From Shewanella vesiculosa (GTDB taxonomy: Bacteria; Pseudomonadota; Gammaproteobacteria; Enterobacterales; Shewanellaceae): a DNA stretch of 64,000 nucleotides. This document shows, piece by piece, positions 27,659-36,500 of this stretch. The notes below the pieces were generated by a model. The model was not told the DNA's origin. It did not search any database and saw only the letters and a program-made list of their open reading frames with translations. Made by a program: the position numbers and the translations under genes. The stretch's first letter is position 1, and every line of letters starts with the position of its first letter. The stretch covers positions 620,001 to 684,000 of the forward strand of contig NZ_CP073588.1 of NCBI RefSeq assembly GCF_021560015.1, given 5' to 3'.

Positions 27659-28240
27659 ATGGACAGTAATGCTAATGTGCGTCCACTAAAGTGTCCAACG
27701 TTAACCTCGGGTAGCTTAATCATCCGGCCATTGACCTTAGATGATTTAATTGCATTTACCGCTTATAGAGCAGATCCTAATGTTGCTCGATATCAGAGTT
27801 GGACGGATTATCACTATCAAGACGCACTAAGCTTATTGAATTTAACCAACTACCAAGATTTTGCTAAAGCAGGGCAGTGGTATCAATTAGCCATTAGTGA
27901 TCAGCATGAGCTGTTAATGGGCGATCTGGCGGTACATTTTATTGATGACACCCAAGTTGAAGTGGGTTTTACTGTCGCTCCAGCATTTCAAGGACAGGGA
28001 ATTGCAGCACAAGCGTTAACTTGTTTATTGCAATATTTGTTTGTGGAATTATCTCGTCATCGAGTTATTGCTCAAACTGATTGCCTCAATCTAGCCAGTG
28101 CAGCGCTTTTAGAAAAGTTGCAGTTTCGTCGTGAAGGCCATTTTATTAACAATGTGTTTTTTAAAGGCGCATGGGGTGATGAGTATCTGTATGCCATGTT
28201 GGCGAGTGAGTTTGATAATCAATATCCTGAGCATAAATGA
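27659..28240 (+). CDS. GNAT-family N-acetyltransferase, RimJ/RimL-like
   Basis: The 193-residue protein has a GNAT fold of the RimJ/RimL type: LTSGSLIIRPLTLDDLIAFTAYRADPNVARYQSW at the start, VGFTVAPAFQGQGIAAQALTCLL with the acetyl-CoA loop QGQGIA, and C-terminal NLASAALLEKLQFRREGHFINNVFFKG. It may acetylate a protein N-terminus or a small molecule. Its end overlaps the DUF3624 frame by four bases, and it begins 24 bases after lolE, so it may belong to that operon. Confidence 0.88.
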   Translation: MDSNANVRPLKCPTLTSGSLIIRPLTLDDLIAFTAYRADPNVARYQSWTDYHYQDALSLLNLTNYQDFAKAGQWYQLAISDQHELLMGDLAVHFIDDTQVEVGFTVAPAFQGQGIAAQALTCLLQYLFVELSRHRVIAQTDCLNLASAALLEKLQFRREGHFINNVFFKGAWGDEYLYAMLASEFDNQYPEHK

Positions 28241-28254
28241 TAAAGAAAGCTGTT

Positions 28255-28497
28255 ATGTCTTGTAATCAATGTACTGATTCCGTTTTTAAACAAAAAATTG
28301 GTCGCTGTAAACGCTGCATGTGGCAATTGACGTTACTGAGCGCAATTACATGGCCACTTTGGTGGTATTGTTATGCAGATACCCCTAAGAGTGTAGAATC
28401 TATCGCGCTACTTTTCTTTGCAGTTAGTTTTAGCGGGTTACTTACGCTGCACTTAGTTGTATGGACCTACCGCAACCTAACTAGTCGTCGTCGCTAA
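28255..28497 (+). CDS. DUF3624-family small membrane protein
   Basis: About 80 residues starting MSCNQC, with the family pattern KQKIGRCKRCMWQLTLLS, two CxxC pairs and two hydrophobic helices. The cysteines could bind metal. ATG 28255 gives the family's normal N-terminus; an alternative ATG at 28237 overlaps the previous stop (ATGA) and would add six residues. Function unknown. Probably the last gene of the lolCDE-GNAT transcript. Confidence 0.75.
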   Translation: MSCNQCTDSVFKQKIGRCKRCMWQLTLLSAITWPLWWYCYADTPKSVESIALLFFAVSFSGLLTLHLVVWTYRNLTSRRR

Positions 28498-28654
28498 TCT
28501 AAATGGTGTGTAATCAGTCCTTTGAACAACTGATTTGATTGTGTTTATTTGTAATAGATAAACTATCGACGCTGCGAGTCAAGAACGTACGCATTGTTGA
28601 GTAAAACAAATTTCCCCTCATAAATCACAGCCTTGCTTAACTAAGCAACAATCA

Positions 28655-28867
<213 letters not shown>

Positions 28868-28935
28868 TTAACAGATCAAAAAATTGCACGTTTAGCATAG
28901 CGGATGACACAAAACTTAAATCAACAGCTTTAGTT

Positions 28936-28961
28936 ATAAAAAAGACCGCTATTGCGGCCTT
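28936..28961 (-). terminator. Terminator of the DUF2062 gene
   Basis: An eight-base stem (28942-28949 with 28954-28961, one G-U pair on the minus strand) with a four-base loop, followed on the minus strand by a T run. It lies about 30 bases beyond the DUF2062 stop. Confidence 0.8.
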
Positions 28962-28992
28962 AGTGATTTCAGTTGATCAATGTATTCAAAGC

Positions 28993-29502
28993 TTACTGGC
29001 CTTTACGCTTTTGCCATTTAAATAAAATTGAATAGCGCCACATACTTTTAATGACAATATAACCGATTAACGCTGACACAATGCCTAATACTAAGCAACC
29101 CACTAAAAAGGGAGGACCTATGGTTGATAACGAGGCCTCAATCCATGCCCAAGTGGCTTCAAACTGAAATGCCTGCGCTCTATGTCCGATGATTTTAGCA
29201 CCTAACAAATAGGCGCTATAAAACATGATAGGCATGGTCAGCGGATTAGTTATCCATACCAATGCGACAGCAACGGGGAGGTTGACGTTAAATAAAATCG
29301 CAAACCCTGCAGCAACCACCATTTGAAATGGCATGGGGATCCAAGCCACAAATAGTCCGACCGCAAAGGCACCAGGAGCTGATTTGCGATTTAATGCCCA
29401 CAAATTAGGTTTGTGTAATAGTTTGCCAAACACCCGTAAATACTTATGATCACGGAGTGTTTCTGGTTTGGGCATAAATCTTTGTATTAATTTTTTTGGC
29501 AT
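28993..29502 (-). CDS. DUF2062 membrane protein
   Basis: A 169-residue protein with the DUF2062 pattern: KSAPGAFAVGLFVAWIPMPFQMVVAAGFAILFNVNLPVAVALVWITNPLTMPIMFY, and hydrophobic segments near 48-100 and 130-153. The N-terminus is basic (KKLIQRFMPKPETLRDHKYLR). It is an inner-membrane protein of unknown function, common beside comEC in Shewanella-like genomes. It is divergent from comEC with only 31 bases between starts, so the two promoters must overlap. Confidence 0.85.
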   Translation of the reverse strand: MPKKLIQRFMPKPETLRDHKYLRVFGKLLHKPNLWALNRKSAPGAFAVGLFVAWIPMPFQMVVAAGFAILFNVNLPVAVALVWITNPLTMPIMFYSAYLLGAKIIGHRAQAFQFEATWAWIEASLSTIGPPFLVGCLVLGIVSALIGYIVIKSMWRYSILFKWQKRKGQ

Positions 29503-29533
29503 ATTTGTCGATTAATGTCTTAACTAATTCATT

Positions 29534-32029
29534 ATGAATCGATTTATCTATGGCTTTTGCGCCTGTTCTTTATCAGCGATGTTATGGCCTTCGCTGGCAC
29601 CTTTATGGTGTTTACCTATTCTATTTTTGGCTATGCTACTTTGCCTTCGCAAAGGGCCACTTATGGCTGGCTGTTTATTCGCCGTCATTTGGCTGAGCCT
29701 GTTGTTTCATTGTCTATATATGCATCAATATGCTGAAAAGTCGCAACAAATTGAGTTTACGGCGCAGATAGTATCACTAGTTAGCCAAAACAGCGACTGG
29801 ATTAGTTTTGATGTGCGCGTTATTTCTGAAGCTGATCAAGACGCCTTTTTTGATTCTTGGGCGCTTAACAATGTGCAGCGATATTACCGATTAACATGGC
29901 AAAAGCCAGATAAAATTGTTGTCGGTCAAATATGGCAATTTAGTGCAAAGTTGAAAGGGATCTCGAGCATACAAAATCAAGGAGGCTTTAATCAACAAAA
30001 GTATTTCATTACTCGGCATATTATTGCCAAAGGCCGCGTTAAACAAGCTGACTTAATTCGTTATGGTGGGTCTTTACGCCAAGATGTTACGCAGAAACTA
30101 GCTCCTATATTGGCACTACTTGCTCAGGGCGATATTTTACAAGCGTTAATTTTGGGTGATAAAAGTGCTTTAACCACAGCGCGATGGCAGCAATTGCGTC
30201 AAACAGGGGCAGGGCATTTAGTCGCTATTTCTGGGTTACATTTATCGGTCGTTTTTGGCTTGTTTTATGGCATTTTTCTCGGAATAAGCCGTTATGCATT
30301 TTCTTGGCAGCATTTAGGTAAAATGCAATTCGCCATGATATTAGCGGGTATATTTACCTTTGGGTATGGCTATTTATCGGGTTTTGCAATTGCTACGCAG
30401 CGTGCTTTATTGATGTTATTTCTGTTGCTCATTTTTAGTTTTATTAAGCAGTTTAGCCACCATTGGGATCGATTGGTGTATGCCTTGTTTTTTGTGTTGC
30501 TGGTGGATCCTTTTGCATCGCTTGGTGCCGGATTATGGTTATCGTTTGGCGCATTGGCCATTATTTTGTTGTCGGTGCAAGCCAATACGGTTGAGCAGCA
30601 GGCAGAGATAGGCACTGATTATGTAGCTAAAAGTATTTCTGCATCTTCCTCTAATATGGCTGAGCGATGCGTACAAAAAATCCTAAAACTTAAAGGTAAG
30701 CTGCTTCATGGACTCAGTGTGTTGTGGTCAATTCAATGGCGATTAGCGCTGCTATTGGGTGTACTGCAAGGCATTTTATTTGGCAGCATTTCACCTCATA
30801 GCATATGGCTCAATATGCTGCTCGTGCCTTGGTTTAGTCTGGTTGTGATCCCATTAACGATACTCAGTTTTTGCATTTGGTTAGTGGTGTTGTGCATTTT
30901 TTTGTTATTGGGTATCTATAGCGACTCGCAACAACACTTAGGTGCGATGATCTTTCAATGGGCGAATATGAGCCTTGAGCCATTTGCCTGGTTGTTACAG
31001 CTGAGCGATCATTTGCCAGTTGTTGTTCAGTTGCTATTAACTGAACAACAACTGGCTGGATTGGTATTTTCTATTTTTGCGATGATGTTGTTGAGCATTC
31101 GTCGTCATGTGGCTAAAAAGCAAAAGAGAATTTACCTTTTTTTCGTTACCATATTGCTGCTGCCAATCGTCATCAATAAGTTAGTGACTCAAGAGATATT
31201 GCCTGCGCCATCATCTTCATTAGGCTCAACACCATGGCAGCTTCATGTTATTGATGTGGCTCAAGGCATGGCAGTCGTTTTACAGCAAGGTCGACACGGG
31301 ATTATTTACGATACTGGTGCCGCTTATGGGGATTTTAGCTATGCACAACGGGCAATAGTACCTTTTCTTGCCAGCCAAGGTATCCGTTTTATTGATTATA
31401 TTATTATAAGTCATGATGATAATGACCATGCTGGTGGCGTGCATGTGTTGCGTGAACAATTTCCACTGGCGAGGTTAATTGCTGACTTTACCATAACCTC
31501 CAAAGCTTTATCGCTGTCACCAGCCGTCGCACAAGCTTGTAAAGGGCAAATACTCTGGCGCGGTATACAAGTAAACTTCATTGGTAATCCGTTAACGGCA
31601 TCGAATGATAATAACAACTCATGTGTGGTTAAATTGTCTGATGGCCTGTCTTCAGTATTGTTAACTGGAGACATTGAAGCCGACAGAGAACAGACATTAA
31701 TTACTGCACAGGCAGATATTCGAGCCGATATTTTATTGGTGCCGCATCATGGTAGCCGAACATCGTCTACCCCAGCATTTATCGATAGCGTCAATCCGCA
31801 ATTAGCCATTTTTACCGCTGGTTTTTCTAATCAGTATGGTTTTCCTAAACCTGAGGTTGTTGCGAGGTATCAACAGCAGGGCTGCAAAATATTACAAACG
31901 GGTCATGCCGGCCAAATTAGTATTACTTTTGATCAAGGCGAATATAAAATCGCCACTTACCGCCAACAAATGGCCCCATTTTGGTATAACCGTTTGTTTA
32001 GATTTGGTGAGTCACTTAAAGCAGAGTAG
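29534..32029 (+). CDS. comEC: ComEC/Rec2-family DNA internalization protein
   Basis: An 831-residue protein with the three ComEC parts: an N-terminal beta domain after two or three helices (about 60-170), the competence membrane domain (GAGHLVAISGLHLSVVFGLFYG, GYLSGFAIATQRALLMLF), and a C-terminal metallo-beta-lactamase domain (LHVIDVAQGMAVVLQQGRHGIIYDTG, ISHDDNDHAGG, VLLTGDIE, LLVPHHGSRTSS). In competent bacteria it brings single-stranded DNA across the inner membrane. Length is normal for the family. The msbA gene follows directly. Confidence 0.92.
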   Translation: MNRFIYGFCACSLSAMLWPSLAPLWCLPILFLAMLLCLRKGPLMAGCLFAVIWLSLLFHCLYMHQYAEKSQQIEFTAQIVSLVSQNSDWISFDVRVISEADQDAFFDSWALNNVQRYYRLTWQKPDKIVVGQIWQFSAKLKGISSIQNQGGFNQQKYFITRHIIAKGRVKQADLIRYGGSLRQDVTQKLAPILALLAQGDILQALILGDKSALTTARWQQLRQTGAGHLVAISGLHLSVVFGLFYGIFLGISRYAFSWQHLGKMQFAMILAGIFTFGYGYLSGFAIATQRALLMLFLLLIFSFIKQFSHHWDRLVYALFFVLLVDPFASLGAGLWLSFGALAIILLSVQANTVEQQAEIGTDYVAKSISASSSNMAERCVQKILKLKGKLLHGLSVLWSIQWRLALLLGVLQGILFGSISPHSIWLNMLLVPWFSLVVIPLTILSFCIWLVVLCIFLLLGIYSDSQQHLGAMIFQWANMSLEPFAWLLQLSDHLPVVVQLLLTEQQLAGLVFSIFAMMLLSIRRHVAKKQKRIYLFFVTILLLPIVINKLVTQEILPAPSSSLGSTPWQLHVIDVAQGMAVVLQQGRHGIIYDTGAAYGDFSYAQRAIVPFLASQGIRFIDYIIISHDDNDHAGGVHVLREQFPLARLIADFTITSKALSLSPAVAQACKGQILWRGIQVNFIGNPLTASNDNNNSCVVKLSDGLSSVLLTGDIEADREQTLITAQADIRADILLVPHHGSRTSSTPAFIDSVNPQLAIFTAGFSNQYGFPKPEVVARYQQQGCKILQTGHAGQISITFDQGEYKIATYRQQMAPFWYNRLFRFGESLKAE

Positions 32030-32066
32030 AATATCATTTATGTTTGTTAGTTAAGTATTGGATTCA

Positions 32067-33869
32067 ATGTCAGCATCACCTAAAAATGAAATGTGGATCG
32101 TTTTCAAACGTTTGATGACCTATGTCGTGCCAATGAAAGCCATGTTTATTATGGCTGTACTCGGCCTTATTACCTATGGCGCTGTCGATGCAGCGTTTAT
32201 CGCATTTATTAAACCTTTTATTGATGAAGGTTTTAGTCAAACGCCAGCCATAGTGGCAGGAGTCGACTTACCTACTCATGGTGGGTTTAATGCCAATAAA
32301 GACATTATGTTAATGGCGCCGATTGCGGTTATTTTAATGTTCAGCTTACGTGGTTTGGCTAACTTTGTGTCGACCTATTGTGTGTCGTTTATGAGTGCAC
32401 AGCTCATTATGGATATGCGCCAACAAGTGTTTGAGCATTATCTGCGTTTGCCTGTAAGTTATATCGACCGCGAAAATAGCGGTAATTTGATTTCGCGCGT
32501 CACCTTTGATACTGAACAAATTGCCCGAGCATCTGGCAGTGCGTTAATTTCAATTGTTCGCGATAGCATGACCGCCATCGGCATGCTAGGCATTATGTTC
32601 TATTATTCGTGGAAATTATCCTTATGCATACTAGTGATAGGTCCAATTATGGGCGTTGTCATCAGTATTGTGAGTAAGCGCTTTCGTAAGGTGTCTAAGC
32701 AGATCCAGTCTGCTATGGGCGGCGTAACGGCAACGACTGAACAGATGATTAAGGGCCATAAAAACGTATTAGTCTTTGGTGGTCAAAAAACAGAGGTTGA
32801 TCGTTTTTATCAAGTTAACGACCAAAACCGTTATCAGAATATGAAGCTAGCGGTAGCTCAATCTGTTAGTCAGCCATTGATCATGGTTATTGGATCTTTC
32901 GCACTGGCGTTTGTGTTGTATGCCGCCACTTGGGATAGCATGAAAACCGATCTGACCGCAGGTACGTTTGCGGCTATTTTAGGTGCCATGTTGGCCATGC
33001 TACAACCGATTAAGAACTTAACCCGAGTTAATGCGGAGTTTCAACGCGGCATTGCAGCTTGTACTACTGTATTTGAATTATTAGATACTCCGCCTGAGCC
33101 TGATAATGGCCCGTTCACCATCGATCGCGTTCAAGGCAAACTGACATTTGAAAATGTGACCTTTTCTTATCCAGGGCAAGATAAACCCGCTTTGAACGGC
33201 ATTGATTTTGAAGTTAAACCCGGTAAAACCATCGCTTTAGTAGGGCGCTCTGGCTCTGGTAAGTCGACTATCGCGAGTTTGATTACGCGTTTTTATGGTG
33301 GATTATCAAGTGGTGATATTCGCCTTGATGACACCAGCATTTACGATTACCAATTAAAATCATTGCGTAATCAAGTGGCGTTAGTGTCGCAGCAAGTGAC
33401 CTTATTTAACGACACCATAGCGAATAATATTGCCTATGCTTACCCAGGCGAAGTTACCCGCGAGCAAATCGTCCGCGCCGCTGAGCTTGCTTATGCGATG
33501 GAGTTTATCGAGACATTGCCAAAAGGGCTCGATACCCAAGTGGGCGAAAATGGCGTGTTGCTTTCTGGTGGTCAACGTCAACGTATTGCGATTGCTCGCG
33601 CTATGTTACGTGATGCCCCAGTATTGATTTTAGATGAAGCCACATCGGCTTTAGATACTGAGTCTGAAAAAGCGATTCAAAAAGGCCTAGATAATCTGCG
33701 TCATAACCGTACCTCAATTGTTATCGCTCATCGTTTATCGACAATTGAAAGTGCTGATGAAATCTTGGTTATCGATCAAGGTCGAGTTGTTGAGCGCGGT
33801 AATCACAGTGAGTTAATTGCTCAAGCTGGTATTTACGCCAATCTTTATCAGATGCAGTTCAGTCAATAA
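32067..33869 (+). CDS. msbA: Lipid A export ATP-binding/permease protein MsbA
   Basis: MsbA flips core-lipid A across the inner membrane. The 600-residue half-transporter has six membrane helices (1-330) and an ABC ATPase domain: Walker A GRSGSGKST near 395, Q-loop ALVSQQVTLFNDT, signature LLSGGQRQRIAIARAM, Walker B PVLILDEATSALD, and IVIAHRLST. ATG 32067 is preferred to an in-frame TTG nine bases earlier. The order comEC-msbA-lpxK-ycaR matches E. coli. Confidence 0.93.
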   Translation: MSASPKNEMWIVFKRLMTYVVPMKAMFIMAVLGLITYGAVDAAFIAFIKPFIDEGFSQTPAIVAGVDLPTHGGFNANKDIMLMAPIAVILMFSLRGLANFVSTYCVSFMSAQLIMDMRQQVFEHYLRLPVSYIDRENSGNLISRVTFDTEQIARASGSALISIVRDSMTAIGMLGIMFYYSWKLSLCILVIGPIMGVVISIVSKRFRKVSKQIQSAMGGVTATTEQMIKGHKNVLVFGGQKTEVDRFYQVNDQNRYQNMKLAVAQSVSQPLIMVIGSFALAFVLYAATWDSMKTDLTAGTFAAILGAMLAMLQPIKNLTRVNAEFQRGIAACTTVFELLDTPPEPDNGPFTIDRVQGKLTFENVTFSYPGQDKPALNGIDFEVKPGKTIALVGRSGSGKSTIASLITRFYGGLSSGDIRLDDTSIYDYQLKSLRNQVALVSQQVTLFNDTIANNIAYAYPGEVTREQIVRAAELAYAMEFIETLPKGLDTQVGENGVLLSGGQRQRIAIARAMLRDAPVLILDEATSALDTESEKAIQKGLDNLRHNRTSIVIAHRLSTIESADEILVIDQGRVVERGNHSELIAQAGIYANLYQMQFSQ

Positions 33870-33885
33870 TGATTAGGTGTTTGTA

Positions 33886-34893
33886 ATGCAACAGCTTATT
33901 CATCGGATTTGGTATCAAGGTCATCAAGCCAAATGGTTATTACTGCCATTGTCCGGTTTATTTTGGCTCATATCTACTATTCGCCGTGGACTGTTTCGTT
34001 TTGGGCTTAAACAGGCACAAGTTTTACCCGTGCCTGTGATAGTGGTCGGTAATATTACCGCTGGTGGCAGTGGTAAAACCCCCACAGTGATTTATTTAAT
34101 TGAGTTATTACGCCAACATGGTTATAAACCTGGGGTGATAAGCCGAGGTTATGGGGTGAATATTGATGGCGTAATGGCTGTTAATCATCATGCTAAAGCC
34201 TGTGAGGTTGGTGATGAACCGGCCATGATAGTGGCTCGTACTCAAGTGCCTATGGTTGTTGGCGCCAGTAGAGCTAGTGCCGCTCAGGCTTTACTCTCTG
34301 AGTTTGATGTTGATGTCATCATTAGTGACGATGGTTTACAGCATTATGCTTTGGGGCGTGATATTGAAATAGCCTTGGTCGATGGTGAACGCCGTTATGG
34401 GAATCATTGTCTATTACCCGCAGGTCCGTTACGAGAAGGTTTGTGGCGTGTAAATTCGGTTGATTTTATCATTAACAATGGCGGTCCGGCTTATGACGGT
34501 GAAGTGTTGATGACTTTGGAGCCAGCGCCGCTTTGCCAGATCAACAGTCTTCTGCACCATGAATTTAGTCAGCAGGACAGTGTGGTGGCTATGGCTGGTA
34601 TAGGTAATCCACAACGTTTTTTTAGTAGTATTAGCCAGTTAGGCTATAAAGTAGTACAAACCGTTGAGTTTGCAGATCATCAGGCTTTTGACGCAAAGCA
34701 ATTAAACGCGTTATCTGTGCAACATTCATTATTAATGACTGAAAAAGATGCGGTTAAATGTCGCGATTTTGCACAATCAAACTGGTGGTATTTACCTGTA
34801 AATGCGAAGCTTAACTCAGAATTTGATCACGCATTGTTGAGCCGACTACAGCAAGTGGCTCAAACTAAAAAAGGATTGTCTCATGGCATTTGA
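33886..34893 (+). CDS. lpxK: Tetraacyldisaccharide 4'-kinase LpxK
   Basis: LpxK phosphorylates the lipid A disaccharide at the 4' position. The 335-residue protein has an N-terminal membrane anchor region ([14 protein letters not shown]), a P-loop [13 protein letters not shown] (GGSGKT at 60-65), ISRGYG, and the family segment [23 protein letters not shown] 33886 with TTAGGTG upstream is preferred to GTG 33877. Its 3' end overlaps ycaR by 11 bases. Confidence 0.94.
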   Translation: MQQLIHRIWYQGHQAKWLLLPLSGLFWLISTIRRGLFRFGLKQAQVLPVPVIVVGNITAGGSGKTPTVIYLIELLRQHGYKPGVISRGYGVNIDGVMAVNHHAKACEVGDEPAMIVARTQVPMVVGASRASAAQALLSEFDVDVIISDDGLQHYALGRDIEIALVDGERRYGNHCLLPAGPLREGLWRVNSVDFIINNGGPAYDGEVLMTLEPAPLCQINSLLHHEFSQQDSVVAMAGIGNPQRFFSSISQLGYKVVQTVEFADHQAFDAKQLNALSVQHSLLMTEKDAVKCRDFAQSNWWYLPVNAKLNSEFDHALLSRLQQVAQTKKGLSHGI

Positions 34894-35059
34894 TAAAAAA
34901 TTACTCGAAATTGTGGCTTGCCCAGTATGCAAAGGCAAGCTTGAATACGACAAAGAGTCACAACAGCTTATCTGCAAGTTTGATAAGTTAGTTTACCCTA
35001 TTACCGAAGGTATTCCGGTTTTGCTGGAAAATCGTGCTACAACCTTAGTTTCTGAATAA
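34883..35059 (+). CDS. ycaR: YcaR, Trm112-like small zinc-ribbon protein
   Basis: A 58-residue protein, [20 protein letters not shown]..., with CPVC near the N-terminus and [15 protein letters not shown] near the end, as in the UPF0434/Trm112-like family. Only three of the usual four zinc-ribbon cysteines are visible (Cys13, Cys16, Cys31). It overlaps the lpxK end by 11 bases in another frame, the same arrangement as E. coli lpxK-ycaR. Function is undefined; Trm112 proteins activate methyltransferases. Confidence 0.92.
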   Translation: MAFDKKLLEIVACPVCKGKLEYDKESQQLICKFDKLVYPITEGIPVLLENRATTLVSE

Positions 35060-35112
35060 CCCTAGTTACTGAATACCCCTAGTTACTGAATAACCTTAGT
35101 TATTTAATAACG
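35043..35112. repeat. Four imperfect ~17-base tandem repeats at the 3' end of ycaR
   Basis: Units starting at about 35043, 35061, 35078 and 35094 follow the pattern CCTAGTTACTGAATAA with small changes. The first copy lies inside ycaR and includes its stop codon; the others repeat it downstream. This looks like local duplication of the gene's last codons. Confidence 0.8.
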
Positions 35113-35143
35113 TTAAAACAGTAACTCTGGGTATAATATAATT

Positions 35144-35168
35144 AAGCGTCCGTTGGACGCTTTTTTTA
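35144..35168 (+). terminator. Rho-independent terminator after ycaR
   Basis: An eight-base stem (35144-35151 with 35155-35162), three-base loop and seven T. It ends the comEC-msbA-lpxK-ycaR transcript. Confidence 0.9.
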
Positions 35169-35226
35169 TATTCATTAGGTAAGCACATCTAATAGTGGCT
35201 AATTTACTTTTAGGGCTTTACAGCAT

Positions 35227-35254
35227 AAAAAAAGCTTGCCGATAAAGGCAAGCT
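35227..35254 (-). terminator. Terminator of the metallo-beta-lactamase-fold gene
   Basis: An eight-base perfect stem (35233-35240 with 35247-35254), six-base loop, and on the minus strand a run of seven T. Confidence 0.85.
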
Positions 35255-35337
35255 CATTAACCTCTGGAGACCATCACATCAGCTTAATTATATGACGCGA
35301 TATGATTTACCTTGATAAACCGTCAACGATACTAAGG

Positions 35338-36222
35338 TTACCTTTGGGTGGATAAATCTTGATATAAGGTTTCAATCCATTTATCTGCAGTGATAAATTC
35401 CCAGCTCCAATCAGCGTATTTTTCTGGTACACCTTGTTTTTTGATGCTGGCTAAATCGTGCCCTAGTTCAATTTCACCGCGCATCCAATTAATGCTGTCA
35501 TCTAGCATATGCTTAAATTTAAACAGTGCATTTTTATCGGCTAAATCGCCATGGCCTGGGATCACTTTGGTCTTGTTGTCTAAACGATCCAATATCAAGC
35601 TGACGTTTTCACGATAACCCGTCACCGATCCTCCGGCATCTAAATCAATGTATGGGAAACGATCTTTGAAATATAAATCACCCATATGAATAATATTAGC
35701 CTTTTGCCATATCACTACGCTGTCACCATCAGTGTGTCCGGGACCTAGGTGGATAATCTCTAAGGTGTCTTGGTTAAAATGAATGGATATATTGTCTCCA
35801 TAAGTGATAACAGGCAGGGCTGAGGAGGCGATTTTATTTTGTGCTTGAAGACGCTTGAGAACATTATGATGAGCTAAGATTGTACCTTGTTCACCAAAGT
35901 GAGCATTGCCGCCAGTATGGTCTGCATGGTAATGAGTGTTGACTATGTACTTGGGAGCACCTGGTTGAATTTGATTCAGTGCCGCGGTAATTTTATCGGC
36001 TAAGGGGGCATATTGGTCGTCAATGATCAATATGCCATCACTGCCAGCAGAAACTCCAATGTTGCCTCCAGCACCAACAAACATGTAAGTATTATTATCG
36101 AGTTTTTTCGACTTAATGGTGACATCATTAAATTTATCATCAGCCATGGCAGCTGTTTGAGTGAGTGCTAGCAAAGCGAGTGTACTGAGTCCGATGATAT
36201 GACGTTGAAATCTTAATTTCAT
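35338..36222 (-). CDS. Secreted metallo-beta-lactamase-fold hydrolase
   Basis: A 294-residue precursor with a signal peptide (cleavage near AMA-DD, residues 26-28). The metal-binding THYHADHTGG motif has His97, His99, Asp101 and His102; further ligands are in HLGPGHTDGDSVV and KVIPGHGDLA. It is a periplasmic MBL-fold enzyme. Some class B beta-lactamases share this outline, but the sequence resembles general MBL hydrolases of the Shewanella type and no substrate can be given. ATG 36222 has GGGGAA six bases upstream. Confidence 0.88.
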   Translation of the reverse strand: MKLRFQRHIIGLSTLALLALTQTAAMADDKFNDVTIKSKKLDNNTYMFVGAGGNIGVSAGSDGILIIDDQYAPLADKITAALNQIQPGAPKYIVNTHYHADHTGGNAHFGEQGTILAHHNVLKRLQAQNKIASSALPVITYGDNISIHFNQDTLEIIHLGPGHTDGDSVVIWQKANIIHMGDLYFKDRFPYIDLDAGGSVTGYRENVSLILDRLDNKTKVIPGHGDLADKNALFKFKHMLDDSINWMRGEIELGHDLASIKKQGVPEKYADWSWEFITADKWIETLYQDLSTQR

Positions 36223-36355
36223 TATTATTCCCCATTGCTGTCTTAACAATTGTTTTATTGTTACTAGTACTGCCTAGGTTAACAATTTGATCACATATAC
36301 AGCAATGATAAATCTTACAAAGGTCTAAAGTATCGTTTCGCTAGCTTACACTGGT

Positions 36356-36390
36356 TCAGAGCACTTAACGCTAAGTATTAAGTGCTCTGA
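36356..36390. repeat. Long perfect inverted repeat between RND operon and MBL gene
   Basis: Twelve bases (36356-36367) pair perfectly with 36379-36390 across an eleven-base loop. There is no T run on either strand. It lies beyond the RND operon end and upstream of the MBL gene, so it may protect the 3' end of the pump mRNA, end transcription weakly, or be a protein site. Confidence 0.7.
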
Positions 36391-36500
36391 TGTCTTAATT
36401 CGAGAGAGCTATTTTGGCCAAATGGGTTTAATGCCTAAAACTTATTGCGGCTTAATGCCGTTAGCATGCACTAATCGCTTTAGATTAAAGTACCTAGAAA

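Noticed and set aside
35338..36222. Calling the MBL-fold protein a carbapenemase
   Set aside because: The HxHxDH motif is shared by many hydrolases; nothing specific to class B lactamases beyond the general fold was seen.
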